Shown here: positions 50,470 through 61,920 of the stretch, piece by piece | Position numbering within the stretch: position 1 is the stretch's first letter | How the letters are laid out: the number at the start of each line of letters is the position of its first letter | Origin: Sandaracinaceae bacterium | GTDB lineage: Bacteria > Myxococcota_A > Polyangia > Polyangiales > Sandaracinaceae | Reading direction: 5' to 3' | NCBI GenBank assembly: GCA_020633195.1 | Contig: JACKEC010000015.1 | Location: 310,001-374,000, forward strand | Length of the DNA: 64,000 nucleotides | The notes under the pieces: generated by a model | Told to the model about the DNA's origin: nothing | What the model saw: only the letters and a program-made list of their open reading frames with translations | The model's database searches: none | Program-made: the position numbers and the translations under genes

Positions 50470-50535
50470 CCCGAGAGGATCGGACGCGCACGCGGTCAGC
50501 ACAAGCCGGCGCTCGCGAGGTAGATTCATGGGGCC

Positions 50536-51792
50536 GTGGCGCCGCAGCAGTCAGAGGAGGGGGGCGACATCGACGAGACGCTCCTCCTGAGCGGCTTCAC
50601 GCAGGGAGCGTTCTTCCTCGATCGCTATCGGCTCGAGCGGATGCTCGGTCAGGGCGCGATGGGGAAGGTCTTCCGGGCCTACGACACGGTCACCGATCGC
50701 CCCGTCGCGGTGAAGGTCCTGCACCGCGAGCTCGCGAAGAAGGAGCAGGTGCTCGCGCGCTTCCGGCGCGAGTCCCGGATCCTGCGCGAGCTCGGCCACC
50801 CCGGGATCGTCCGCGTGTACGACTCGGGCATGGCGCCCGACGGGATGGACTACCTCGTGATGGAGCTGCTCGAGGGCCGGACCCTCAAGCAGCGCCTGCA
50901 GGCCGACGGGCCGATGACGCCCGAGGAGCTGCTCCCGATCCTCGTCCGCGTCTGCGACGCGCTCGGCGCCGTGCACCTGCAGGGGGTCGTTCACCGGGAC
51001 CTCAAGCCCGAGAACCTCTTCCTCACGGAGGACGGCGACACGAAGGTCGTCGACTTCGGGCTCAGCCGCCTCGCGACGGGCGATCGGATGACGAAGACCG
51101 GGATGATGCTCGGCACGCCGCGCTACATGCCGCCGGAGCAGATCCGGTCGGCCAAGGACGCGGACGCGCGCACCGATCAGTACGCCGTCGGCGTGATCAC
51201 CCACGAGGCGCTCGCGGGCTCGTCCCCGTTCCCCGCGGGCGACCCCGGGCAGCTGCTCGGGTGCGTGATGGAGGGCCGCATCCTCATGCTCGAGGAGCAG
51301 CGGCCCGGCCTGCCCAAGGCCATCGGCGACGTCGTGCGCAAGGCGATGTCACGGGATCCGAAGGAGCGCTTCGCGACCATCGGCGCCTACGTGGAGGCCT
51401 ACGCGGCGGCGATCGGCCGCAAGACCGGGCGGAGCATGCTCGCGGAGTCGGGCTTCGCGGAGCTGTTCTCGGAGGCGGACGACCCGGACGCCTCGGGCGA
51501 GATCGAGCTGCCCGACGAGATCGTCTCCTCGGCGGCCTACGAGCCCCTGCGGTTCACCGTGCCCCCGTCGATGGAGCCGACGCCCGAGCGGCTCGCCCCG
51601 CGTTTCACCAAGCGAAAGCGACGCGCCCCGGCGGAGGGCGCGCAGAAGAACGGCAGGCTCTGGTGGGTGGTGTTCGTGCTCGCGCTCGTCGCGGTGACCT
51701 GCCTGTCGACGGCGATCGCGCTCGGCGTGCGCACCTGGCTCCGGTCGACCGGCGGAATCGCGACCCCCTCGAGCCTCGTCCCAGCCTCATGA
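50536..51792 (+). CDS. Ser/Thr protein kinase with C-terminal membrane helix
   Basis: 418 residues, starting at a GTG. The kinase domain (about 30-290) has GQGAMG loop, VAVKVLHR, HRDLKPEN, VDFGLSRL and PRYMPPEQ. A linker leads to a membrane helix (LWWVVFVLALVAVTCLSTAIALGV, about 375-400) and a short tail. The activation loop has Thr residues for autophosphorylation. It is divergent from the phosphatase-bearing gene, which gives a kinase/phosphatase pair in one region. The stop overlaps the next gene as ATGA. Confidence 0.92.
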   Translation: MAPQQSEEGGDIDETLLLSGFTQGAFFLDRYRLERMLGQGAMGKVFRAYDTVTDRPVAVKVLHRELAKKEQVLARFRRESRILRELGHPGIVRVYDSGMAPDGMDYLVMELLEGRTLKQRLQADGPMTPEELLPILVRVCDALGAVHLQGVVHRDLKPENLFLTEDGDTKVVDFGLSRLATGDRMTKTGMMLGTPRYMPPEQIRSAKDADARTDQYAVGVITHEALAGSSPFPAGDPGQLLGCVMEGRILMLEEQRPGLPKAIGDVVRKAMSRDPKERFATIGAYVEAYAAAIGRKTGRSMLAESGFAELFSEADDPDASGEIELPDEIVSSAAYEPLRFTVPPSMEPTPERLAPRFTKRKRRAPAEGAQKNGRLWWVVFVLALVAVTCLSTAIALGVRTWLRSTGGIATPSSLVPAS

Positions 51793-52643
51793 ACCGCGCT
51801 CTGTGTTGCCTCGCCGTCGCGCTCCTCGGCTGCACCCCCGCGTCGCCGACGCCCGTCCCCGATCCGGAGACGGACCCGTCGCCGCCGCCCTCGACGGAGC
51901 CCTCGACGATGACGCTGACGGTCCGCGAGGTGACCGAAGAGGGCTGGAGCGGGCGGCTGGTCGACGTCACCTTCACGAACGGCCGCGATCGGCACCTGCG
52001 GATCTTGCCGAGCCCGCGCCCCCGGCCCCTGTCGGAGATCGTCGCGGGCGCGAACCCGCCGCAGCCGTTCGCGGCGATCAACGGGGGCTTCTACGACACG
52101 AGCAACCAGCCCATGGGTCTGGTGCGCGCGGGCGGCGAAGATCTCCACGAGGTCGGCGAGCGAGGCGGCTCCGGGATCTTGTTCGTCCGCGGCGGGGTGC
52201 CTCGGATCGTCCACGTCGACGGCTACACGTCGAGCGACGGGGTGACGGAGGGGCTCCAGAGCATCGACCGCCTCGTCCACGCGGGCGAGAGCGTGGTGGG
52301 CGCGGGCGCCTCGGCGCGACGGGCGGCGAGGAGCGCCGTCGCGATCGACGGCGAGGGCACCGTGCACCTCGTCGTGGCCTTCGACGAGCGCGCGGTGGCC
52401 GTCGACGAGGACGCTCGGATCGAGCTCGGCCGCGAGGCCACCCGGACCGGCCCGACCATCGCCGAGTGGGCCGATCTGCTCCGCCGCCAGCCCGAGGACG
52501 GAGGGCTCGGGGCGCGGGACGCGCTCGGGCTCGACGGGGGATTCTCCACGTCGCTGGTGGTGAAGAGTGAAGCTCGGGCGCTCACGATCGTCCCTGTCAA
52601 CGCGACCATCAACGCCGTCCTCCTCACCGTGAACGACGGGTGA
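51789..52643 (+). CDS. phosphodiester-glycosidase-domain (NAGPA-like) lipoprotein
   Basis: 284 residues. The signal MNRALCCLAVALLGC has its lipobox at ALLGC. After a Pro/Thr-rich linker, the domain (about 40-280) has FAAINGGFYDTSNQP and ALGLDGGFSTSLVVK, typical of the phosphodiester-glycosidase family, which splits GlcNAc-1-phosphodiester or acts on polysaccharides. It is translationally coupled to the kinase by the ATGA overlap, so the pair may be regulated together. The enzymatic target is unknown. Confidence 0.85.
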   Translation: MNRALCCLAVALLGCTPASPTPVPDPETDPSPPPSTEPSTMTLTVREVTEEGWSGRLVDVTFTNGRDRHLRILPSPRPRPLSEIVAGANPPQPFAAINGGFYDTSNQPMGLVRAGGEDLHEVGERGGSGILFVRGGVPRIVHVDGYTSSDGVTEGLQSIDRLVHAGESVVGAGASARRAARSAVAIDGEGTVHLVVAFDERAVAVDEDARIELGREATRTGPTIAEWADLLRRQPEDGGLGARDALGLDGGFSTSLVVKSEARALTIVPVNATINAVLLTVNDG

Positions 52644-52748
52644 CGCTCCCCGGTCGAGGACCTGTGAACCCAGGTTCGACGGCGGCCGATGATCGCGTCG
52701 AACCCCCGAAATTCTGGGGGTGGTACGGACCTCGCTGAGAGCCTGCGC

Positions 52749-53570
52749 ATGCCGCGCACTCTCCTCACCGCCGTTCTCGTCCTCGGGCTCGCCAACGTCG
52801 CCGTCGCGCAGGACTTCGACGCCGACGGGGAGGCCGCGATGCTCACGCAGATCAACGCGCTCCGCGCGGAGAGCCAGCTCGCCCCCGTCGAGCGGCTCGA
52901 CTCGCTCGACGCGGTGGCGCGAGCGCACTCGGCGGAGATGGCCCAGACGGGTCAGCTCGCCCACGTGTCCGACGCGACCGGGACGCCCGAGGATCGGGTG
53001 CAGGCGGCCGGCGTGGGCGCGGCGCGCGTGACGGAGAACGTCGCGAGCCACCGCGACACCGCGAGCGCGCTCGCGGCCGTGCTCGCGAGCCCGGCGCACC
53101 GTCAGAACGTGCTCGACCCGGCGGTGACCCACGTCGGCCTCGGCTCGGCGCGGAGCGAGCAAGGCGTGTTCGTGACCCAGGTGTTCGCGGGTCTCCCCGC
53201 GCCCGCGGCCGCCCCCGAGGCGCCCGCGCCGGTCGAGGAGGCGCCCGCGCCGGAGCCCGTCCTCGAGGCCGGTCCCGCGCCCGCGCCGACCTTCGAGCTC
53301 ATCCCTCCCTTCATGGAGCAGGCGATGACGCAGGCCGCCGCGCCGGTCATGGACGCCGTCAGCGGTGTGCTCGCCCCCGCCGCGCCCGAGGCCCCTGCGC
53401 CTGCCGTCGAGGCGCCCCCCGCGGTCGCCGACGCGGCGCCCGCCACGCCCGAGGTCGCCGCCCCCGAGGCTGCGCCCGCGAGCCCCGCGGGCAGCCTCTC
53501 GCCCGGCGCCGCGAACACCCTCCGCGAGCTCGTCGGCCTCGCGCAGTCGCTCCTCGGCGGCGCGAACTGA
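52749..53570 (+). CDS. CAP (SCP/PR1)-domain protein with Pro/Ala-rich tail
   Basis: 273 residues from ATG 52749, which begins a clean signal peptide (MPRTLLTAVLVLGLANVAVA). The CAP domain (about 25-155) has MLTQINALRAESQLAPVERLDSLDAVARAHSAEMAQTGQLAHV, LASPAHRQNVLDPAVTHVGLG and QVFAG, the typical pattern with H near the active-site region. The remainder is Ala/Pro/Glu-rich low complexity, probably a linker or wall attachment. It ends with a helical segment. CAP proteins are secreted and bind lipids or peptides. It is preceded by a small palindrome (ACCCCC-GAAATTCT-GGGGGT, 52702-52721). Confidence 0.8.
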   Translation: MPRTLLTAVLVLGLANVAVAQDFDADGEAAMLTQINALRAESQLAPVERLDSLDAVARAHSAEMAQTGQLAHVSDATGTPEDRVQAAGVGAARVTENVASHRDTASALAAVLASPAHRQNVLDPAVTHVGLGSARSEQGVFVTQVFAGLPAPAAAPEAPAPVEEAPAPEPVLEAGPAPAPTFELIPPFMEQAMTQAAAPVMDAVSGVLAPAAPEAPAPAVEAPPAVADAAPATPEVAAPEAAPASPAGSLSPGAANTLRELVGLAQSLLGGAN

Positions 53571-53673
53571 AAAAGACAACAAGATGAACAGCGTCCCCAT
53601 GGCCCCTGACCGCGTCGTGCGTTGACGCGCGCGCGGATTGGCGAGGGGTGGGGCTGCGGACCAAGCTCGACGC

Positions 53674-54635
53674 ATGAAGTGGCTCGGTGTCTCGCTCGGT
53701 CTGGTGCTCGCGGCGTGCGGGCCGGACACCACCTGGCGGCCTGCGTGGGACGCGACGGACGGCTGGGTGATGAACCTCGGGGGGCTCGGGGCCGACGACC
53801 TGTACGCGGTCGGCGGCTCCCTCGAGCGCGGCCGCATGATCCACTTCGACGGCGTGACGGCGACGCCGGTGGAGCTGCCCGACGTGCCGCTCGTGAACTG
53901 GGTGCAGGCCTTCGCGGCCAACGACGTCCACGCGGTCGGCAACGAGGGGACGCTGCTCCACTTCGACGGCGCCGCCTGGACGACGCAGCCGAGCCCGACC
54001 GATCAGGACCTCTGGGGCGTCTGGGGCTCGGCGCCGAACGACGTCTGGGCGGTCGGCGGCTCCGCGCGGCTCGCGAGCGGGGTGCCCACGCTCCTGCACT
54101 ACGACGGCGCCGCGTGGACCTCGGTCGAGGTGCCGCCGCTGACGCCGACGGGCGTGCGCGCGCTCTTCAAGGTGTGGGGCAGCTCCGCGACCGATGTGTA
54201 CGCGGTCGGTCAGATCGGCGTCGCGATCCACTGGGACGGCGCGACCTGGACGGAGGTCCGCACCGGCGCGGGCGACGACCTCGTCGCGGTGTGGGGGACC
54301 GGGCCGAACGACGTGGTCGCGGTCGGCGGCCGGAGCAACGGCGTGGTCGCGCGCTTCGACGGCACCGAGTGGCACAGCGAGTTCGTGACACCGCTGCCCG
54401 GGTTGAACGGGGTGTGGATGCGCGAGCCTGGTGTCGCGCACATCGCGGGGCTCCGCGGCCTGCTCGCCACCTACCACGCCGACACCGGGGAGATCGTCGA
54501 AGAGGACGTCGCCGAGCGCCTCGACTTCCACGCGCTCTTCGGCGCCGACGGAAGGCTCCACGCCGTTGGAGGCAATCTTGCAGTTCCCTCGAGCGCAACG
54601 GGGATCGCGTGGAGGCGCGATCTGGGAGGCGACGA

Positions 54636-54639
<4 letters not shown>
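53674..54639 (+). CDS. lipoprotein with propeller-like WG-repeats
   Basis: 321 residues from ATG 53674. Signal ends at LVLAAC. Repeats such as LWGVWGSAPNDVWAVGGS and LVAVWGTGPNDVVAVGGR, spaced about 45 residues apart, indicate a beta-propeller. It is probably periplasmic or outer-membrane-bound. Function unknown; propellers of this sort often bind proteins or polysaccharides. The stop overlaps the next gene start as GTGA, so it and the haem protein are co-translated. Confidence 0.8.
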
Positions 54640-56948
<2,309 letters not shown>

Positions 56949-56998
56949 CCTGCGCGGCGCTCGCGCTCGTCGGCTGCGCCTGCGCCTCCGGGACGGAG

Positions 56999-57328
56999 GT
57001 GCGCGTGGGCGAACGCGCGTTCTGCGCGCGGGTCGCGGCCACCGAGGCGGAGCGCCTCCGCGGCCTGCGCGGCGAGGGGCCGCTCGCGCCGGGGGAAGGG
57101 CTGCTCCTGCCGTTCCCCGTCGAGGACGAGATCTGCATCGTCAACGACGGAGTGAGCTTCGCGCTCGACGTGGCCTACGCCGACGCGGCCGGGCAGGTCG
57201 TCGCGATCGAGCGGCGCCTCCCGGCGAACGATGGCACGCCTCGTTGTCACGCCCCGGTGCGCGACGTGCTCGAGGTCGCGGCCGGCGAGCTCGACGGCGT
57301 CTCGGTCGGCGACACCCTCTCGCGCTGA
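56999..57328 (+). CDS. DUF192-family protein, start codon missing or out of frame
   Basis: 109 residues from the GTG at 56999. The domain resembles DUF192 (PF02643): ARVAATEAERLRGLRGEGPLAPGEGLLLPFP..., ending DVLEVAAGELDGVSVGD. The same frame upstream carries FAVACAALALVGCACAS, a fine lipoprotein signal with lipobox LVGC. No ATG, GTG or TTG precedes it within the readable overlap with the haem gene. Either the N-terminus is lost or an indel (or unusual start) hides a proper beginning. DUF192 proteins are small and of unknown role, often exported. Confidence 0.65.
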   Translation: MRVGERAFCARVAATEAERLRGLRGEGPLAPGEGLLLPFPVEDEICIVNDGVSFALDVAYADAAGQVVAIERRLPANDGTPRCHAPVRDVLEVAAGELDGVSVGDTLSR

Positions 57329-57338
57329 CGGGGGGCGG

Positions 57339-58679
57339 TCACGCGTGATCGGTGCGTCGCAGCAGCAGGTGCGCGACGCGGTCGACCTGCCGCGTGTCGG
57401 CGACCTTCTCGACGCGCTCGACCTCGTAGCCGCGCTGCTCGAGCCATCGCCGCAGCCCCGCGAGATCGTAGCGGCGGCTGTAGAGCATGGTGATCGCGCG
57501 CCGCTCGCTGGTGAGGACGAGGTCGTGGCAGAAGTTGTAGGAGCCGGGGACCGTCGCGGAGTCGTCGTCCTCGCGGACCCACACGCGCAGCTCGAGGTCG
57601 GCGGGGCGTCGGCCGAGCGCCGCCTCCCAGCGCCGGTAGGGGCCCTCGAGCAAGAGCCGGCGGTTCGCCTCGGCGGCCGTCTCCGTCTCGCTCGGCTGCG
57701 TGAGGCGATAGACCGGATCGAGATCGGGGCGCTCGGATCGCAGGCCGACCTCGAGCCACACGAGGTCCCCGGGGCGCGTGAGGAAGCTGAGCTTCTGACG
57801 CACGAAGGTGTCCTCGTTGCGGACGTTCCCGAAGACGTTGCCGAGCACCAACACGAGGCGGCGGCCGGCGTCGGGATCGTGTCGCTCGGACGGCAGGCGC
57901 CGCGCGAAGTCGAGCGGGCCCTCTTCGAAGTCCGCGCAGATCGCCATGACCTGCGCGCGCTCGAACGGGACCGACGCCACGGCCCGACGCGCGGAGAGCG
58001 CCGCGCGCATCAGCAGCGAGATGGAGACGTCCACCAGCGTGAGCGAGCGCCAGGGCGGGGGATCGGTCGCCTCGACCGCCTCGAGCGCGCCGAGGATCTC
58101 GACCTCTTTGCCGCCCTCGCCCGGGCCGAGGCTGATCACGTCGAGGCCGCGCGTCCGGCCCCGTCGGCCGACGCCGATCGACGCCGCGATCGGGCCGAGC
58201 GCCGAGCCGTCGGAGGCTCGGCCGGTCGCGAGCCACTTCCTCGCCGACTGCCGCACGCCGCTCAGCCACGTCGACTGCTCGTAGCCGCCTCCGATGAGGT
58301 TCTCCCAGGCGAGCGCGCCCTGCGGCTCGAAGTAGAGGAAGCGGTGCCCGAGGTAGTCGTAGTGCATGCGGTCTCGGAGCTGCCGCTGCAGCTCCGAGGG
58401 GTTCGCCTCGGGCGCGATGTCGAGGTGGGTCATCCCGCTCTCGAGGTCCGAGGTGCTCGAGCCCGCGCGCTCGCGCAGCGCGGCGAGGCGGGCCGCGAAC
58501 GCCGCCTGGACCTGCGCGAGCTTGGTCGGCTTGAGCTCGCCGACCGCGCCCGTTCGCCAGTTCTGGATCGTCTCGGGGCTCACCCCGACGAGCTGCGCGA
58601 GATCGCGGTCGTGGGTGAGCCCGAGCCCCTCGGCGAGGGTGAACAGGAGCTGGAAGACCTGCGCGTCCTTCTTGCTCAT
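57339..58679 (-). CDS. HTH domain + EgtD-like SAM-dependent methyltransferase
   Basis: 446 residues starting MSKKDAQVFQ (GGGAG is directly upstream). Residues about 15-60 form a helix-turn-helix (LAQLVGVSPETIQNWRTG). The rest is the histidine-specific methyltransferase family (PF10017): VISLGPGEGGKEVEIL (181-196) as SAM motif, VDVSISLLMRA, LVLVLGNVFGNV and DLVWLEVGL. EgtD makes hercynine, but relatives methylate other substrates, and no ergothioneine genes are near. The fusion suggests that the enzyme also binds DNA or a partner. Cytosolic. Confidence 0.85.
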   Translation of the reverse strand: MSKKDAQVFQLLFTLAEGLGLTHDRDLAQLVGVSPETIQNWRTGAVGELKPTKLAQVQAAFAARLAALRERAGSSTSDLESGMTHLDIAPEANPSELQRQLRDRMHYDYLGHRFLYFEPQGALAWENLIGGGYEQSTWLSGVRQSARKWLATGRASDGSALGPIAASIGVGRRGRTRGLDVISLGPGEGGKEVEILGALEAVEATDPPPWRSLTLVDVSISLLMRAALSARRAVASVPFERAQVMAICADFEEGPLDFARRLPSERHDPDAGRRLVLVLGNVFGNVRNEDTFVRQKLSFLTRPGDLVWLEVGLRSERPDLDPVYRLTQPSETETAAEANRRLLLEGPYRRWEAALGRRPADLELRVWVREDDDSATVPGSYNFCHDLVLTSERRAITMLYSRRYDLAGLRRWLEQRGYEVERVEKVADTRQVDRVAHLLLRRTDHA

Positions 58680-58714
58680 CTCCCGGAGGGTAACCGCGAC
58701 GGGGCGGGGAGCGC

Positions 58715-60934
58715 TCAGGGACAGCCGAGCGTGCGCACCGCGGTGACCAACGCGGACGTGTTCCCGAAGAGCAGGAGCCTCGCCGTCCCTCGCCACTCGG
58801 CGATCCGGTCGGCGTAGGCCGAGGCGGAGTAGGACTCGGGGTAGAGGGTCGCGTCCACCGACCGCATGCGGGTGATCGCGCTGCCGTGGCCGACGAAGAA
58901 CTCCCCTCCCTGGAACACGACCTGGACCGCGTTGACGCCGGTCGCGCGCGTGGCGATCAGCCCGCCCGTCGCGAGGTCGTACACGGACACGCCCGCGTCG
59001 ATGGCCCCGTGCTCCCACCCGATCGCGAGCCGGCCGGCGGGGTCGGTCGCGAGGTCGAGGGAGCCCTCGACGGTGGCGTCGCTCAGGACGGTCTGGACGG
59101 GGCGCGCGCTCGACGCGTCGAACACGCGGTACTGGACCTGACCCTCGGGGCGCGCGCCCACGGCGACGAAGCTGCCACCGGTCGTCGGCTCGACGTCGGG
59201 GAAGGGATTGAAGCGGCCGGGCATCAGGTCGGACATCGGTCGCGTCCAGGTTCCGTCGCGATAGATCCCGGCGCGTATGGCGATGGTGCTCTGCACGGTC
59301 ACGACCGCGACCGAGCTGCCATCGGACGCAGCCTGGACCGAGTAGCCAGGGCCCACCGCCACGTCCGGCGTGAGCACGCCGCTCGCGCTGACCCGAGCGT
59401 GGTAGGTCGTCGGCGTCGCGCCGTCGCGCGGGAAGAAGATCGACCACTGGCCGCCGTCCCAGCCGAGGCCGACGGGGCCGTCGACGCTGGGGCCCGACGC
59501 GACGATCACGGGCGACCCGGTCGGGGTGCCGTTCTCCGCCAGCCGCTGCCAGACGATCCGGCGCGTCCCGCTGTCGAGGAGGTAGGCCGCCGCGCCGCCC
59601 ATGCCGGGCGTCGGGTGGAGGCCGATGTCCACGTGGGCGAAGTAGTCCGAGACGACGGTGGTCGGGGCGCCGTACGCGAGGGTGCCCTGGTCGGGGAAGC
59701 CGTCGCAGTCGTCGTCCACGCCGTTGCAGGTGTCGGGCGGGGTCACGCACTCGTCCCAGGTGCAGAAGAGGGCGTCGCATCGGCGCGTGCCGGTGGCGGT
59801 GCAGCTCCCGAGACGCACCGTGCACGCGCCCGTCGATCCGGCGGCGCAGTCGAACCCGTCGTCGGGGACGCCGTCGCAGTCGTCGTCGAAGCCGTTGCAT
59901 CGCTCGTCGGGGAAGTCGCACGACGCGCTCGACGGGCTCGCGCACACCACCGCCGACTCGACCGCGCCCGCCTCGCAGGCGCAGCTGGCTCCGGGCGCGA
60001 GGCCCATCCACGTGAACGGGTCGTCCACGCCGCCCGCGCAGTCGTCGTCGACGCCGTTGCAGACCTCGGGGTTGCCGGGGAAGCGGGCGGGGTCGGTGTC
60101 GTCGCAGTCGCCGGGCTCGGTCACCCAGCCGCTCGGCGCCGCGCCCGGGCAGTACGGGAGGGCCGCGCCCGCGCCCGCGCCGTCGCCGTCCGCGTCGGCG
60201 AAGTGATCGACGAGCACCGCCTCGCATCCGTCGGAGGTCGCGGGCGTGCTGAGGTCGCCGTTGCAGTCCACGAACGACCCCATGCACGCGTAGACGCACG
60301 CCCCGTCCGCGCAGGCGCGGGTGGTGAAGGGGAGGGCGGGGCACGCGTGTCCGCAGGAGCCGCAGTCCGACACGTCGCTCGAGGTGTCGACGCAGGACCC
60401 GTCGCAGGCCTCGAGCCCGCCGCCGCACTCGGTCACGCACGAGGGGCGGCCGTCCACGTTCGAGCAGAAGCCCGCGGCCGGGCAGGCCACGCCGCAGCCT
60501 CCGCAGTTGGCGCGATCGAGGATCCGCGTCTCGCAGCCGGGGGCCGCCGCGCAGTCCTGGAAGCCCGCCTCGCACTCCTCCACGCACGCGCCGGCCTCGC
60601 ACGACGCGACGGACGCCGCCGCGCCCTCGCAGACGGTGTCGCACCCGCCGCAGTGGGCGATGTCCGAGCTGACGTCGAGGCACGCGCCGTCGCAGCAGGC
60701 CTCGGTGATCCCGCACGCGTCGCCGTCGCCGCAGCGGCAGGCGCCGTCCACGCACGTCTCGCCGTCGCCGCAGCCCGGGTCGCAGCCGTCGATCGCGCCG
60801 TCGTCGACGCGGCCGTCGAGGGCGACGCCGCCGTCGTCCTCGCCGCGGGAGTACGCGCCGAAGTCGCCGATGAGCACGCAGCCACCGAGCCCGGTGACCG
60901 ACAGGAGGACCGATGCCAGTAGAGCGCGTCGCAT
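58715..60934 (-). CDS. Cys-rich and MopE-like repeat lipoprotein
   Basis: 739 residues from ATG 60934; the signal ends at VTGLGGC. It contains a first set of Cys-rich units (CGDGETCVDGAC.CGDGDAC, 'NCGGCGVACP' type) between about 30 and 240, then three 'CNG(V/F)DDDC(D/A)G' motifs (PF11617-like putative metal-binding repeats) at about 260-430, and a beta-rich C-terminal half (about 430-735) with IVWQRLAENGTP and VGLGWDGGQWSIFFPRDGAT, probably a propeller. Such proteins sit at the cell surface of myxobacteria. The function is unknown. It lies one base from the next gene's stop. Confidence 0.85.
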   Translation of the reverse strand: MRRALLASVLLSVTGLGGCVLIGDFGAYSRGEDDGGVALDGRVDDGAIDGCDPGCGDGETCVDGACRCGDGDACGITEACCDGACLDVSSDIAHCGGCDTVCEGAAASVASCEAGACVEECEAGFQDCAAAPGCETRILDRANCGGCGVACPAAGFCSNVDGRPSCVTECGGGLEACDGSCVDTSSDVSDCGSCGHACPALPFTTRACADGACVYACMGSFVDCNGDLSTPATSDGCEAVLVDHFADADGDGAGAGAALPYCPGAAPSGWVTEPGDCDDTDPARFPGNPEVCNGVDDDCAGGVDDPFTWMGLAPGASCACEAGAVESAVVCASPSSASCDFPDERCNGFDDDCDGVPDDGFDCAAGSTGACTVRLGSCTATGTRRCDALFCTWDECVTPPDTCNGVDDDCDGFPDQGTLAYGAPTTVVSDYFAHVDIGLHPTPGMGGAAAYLLDSGTRRIVWQRLAENGTPTGSPVIVASGPSVDGPVGLGWDGGQWSIFFPRDGATPTTYHARVSASGVLTPDVAVGPGYSVQAASDGSSVAVVTVQSTIAIRAGIYRDGTWTRPMSDLMPGRFNPFPDVEPTTGGSFVAVGARPEGQVQYRVFDASSARPVQTVLSDATVEGSLDLATDPAGRLAIGWEHGAIDAGVSVYDLATGGLIATRATGVNAVQVVFQGGEFFVGHGSAITRMRSVDATLYPESYSASAYADRIAEWRGTARLLLFGNTSALVTAVRTLGCP

Positions 60935-60935
60935 G

Positions 60936-61727
60936 TCAGAGCTCCCCACGCAGGCTGGCCACGCAGCCGTTGCCGTCACAGGCGAGCCCGGCGCGCGGGC
61001 TCGAGTCGTTGGAGGTCGCGTCGACGATCGCCCACAGGACGCCGGACGCGAGGACGGCGGCGCCGCCGATCCAGAGGACGTCGGTGGTGATCGCGAGGGC
61101 CTCGCCGCGCGAGCGCGGGTCCTCGAAGCCTTCGGGGCAGCGGTCCGGCGCGGCGCACAGCTCGTCGAGGGTCGAGCGCTCCCCGAGCGCGAGCAGGCCG
61201 GTCACCACCGCGCCGACGACGAGCAGGCCGCCGGTGCCCACGAGGATCCACGGCGCGGGGTCGACCGAGCGCTCCTCCGCGGGCGGCGGCGTGCGCCGTC
61301 GGCGACCCGTCGCGCGCGGCGGCTCGGGGATCGGCTCGCCCGCGATGCGCGCCTCGATCACGCGGAGCCGCGCCTCGAGCTGCGTGCGTCGCGGGCCGGG
61401 CTCGAGCGTCTCGACGTAGAGCCGGAGCGGACCCACCGAGCGCGCGTCCTCGCCCGCGTCGCGGTACGCGAGGAAGAGGTTGAAGTACAGCGCCGGGAGC
61501 GGCGTCACCTCGATGGCCGCCTCGAACTCCGTCGCGGCGTCGAGGAACCGACCGCTCTCGTAGTAGCGGCGCCCGAGCTCGAAGCGCATCTGCGCCTCGC
61601 GGACGTCCGGCTCGGGCCCGGTCTCGGGCTCCGTCGACGGCTCCGCGTCTTGGGCCGAAGCCGTCGCGGCCGCGCAGGTCAGGGCGAGGGCGCAGATCAG
61701 CGCACCGGGAATCCAACGTCGTTCCAT
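60936..61727 (-). CDS. TPR-containing membrane protein
   Basis: 263 residues from ATG 61727 (AGAGG ten bases upstream). Signal peptide (WIPGALICALALTCAAATASA) is followed by TPR-type repeats (VREAQMRFELGRRYYESGRFLDAATEFEAAIEVTPLPAL), a basic Pro-rich linker (RATGRRRRTPPP), and two hydrophobic stretches (APWILVGTGGLLVVGAVVTGLLALG, VLWIGGAAVLASGVLWAIVD). Architecture is like the PEGA protein at 46278. It is first in the operon with the Cys-rich lipoprotein. Role unknown. Confidence 0.8.
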   Translation of the reverse strand: MERRWIPGALICALALTCAAATASAQDAEPSTEPETGPEPDVREAQMRFELGRRYYESGRFLDAATEFEAAIEVTPLPALYFNLFLAYRDAGEDARSVGPLRLYVETLEPGPRRTQLEARLRVIEARIAGEPIPEPPRATGRRRRTPPPAEERSVDPAPWILVGTGGLLVVGAVVTGLLALGERSTLDELCAAPDRCPEGFEDPRSRGEALAITTDVLWIGGAAVLASGVLWAIVDATSNDSSPRAGLACDGNGCVASLRGEL

Positions 61728-61867
61728 CAGGACCTCTCTGGGAGCCCGAAGAGCAGCCGCCGTGCCAGCGCCGCGGCGCGCTCGGGACGCGGCGAACGCG
61801 GGGATCGCGCGCCTGTCCCATGCCGCATGTCTCATGGGGCGAGTCGGGCCCGCCGCGCTCGTGGATG

Positions 61868-61890
61868 CAAATGAATCTAGAATTTAATAG
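61868..61890 (+). promoter_or_regulatory. AT-rich promoter candidate
   Basis: The stretch GCAAATGAATCTAGAATTTAATAG is the only strongly AT-rich island in this part of the window. TAGAAT fits a -10 box about 30-40 bases before the lipoprotein start. No convincing -35 was found. It separates the divergent TPR operon from the lipoprotein. Confidence 0.45.
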
Positions 61891-61920
61891 CATCTGAGTT
61901 GCAGAAGAGTCGCGATTGTG

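Noticed and set aside
58886..60922. Long plus-strand frame over the Cys-rich/MopE-like lipoprotein
   Set aside because: It is Val/Ala/Arg/Glu-rich antisense. The minus strand has a lipobox, ordered Cys repeats and MopE motifs.
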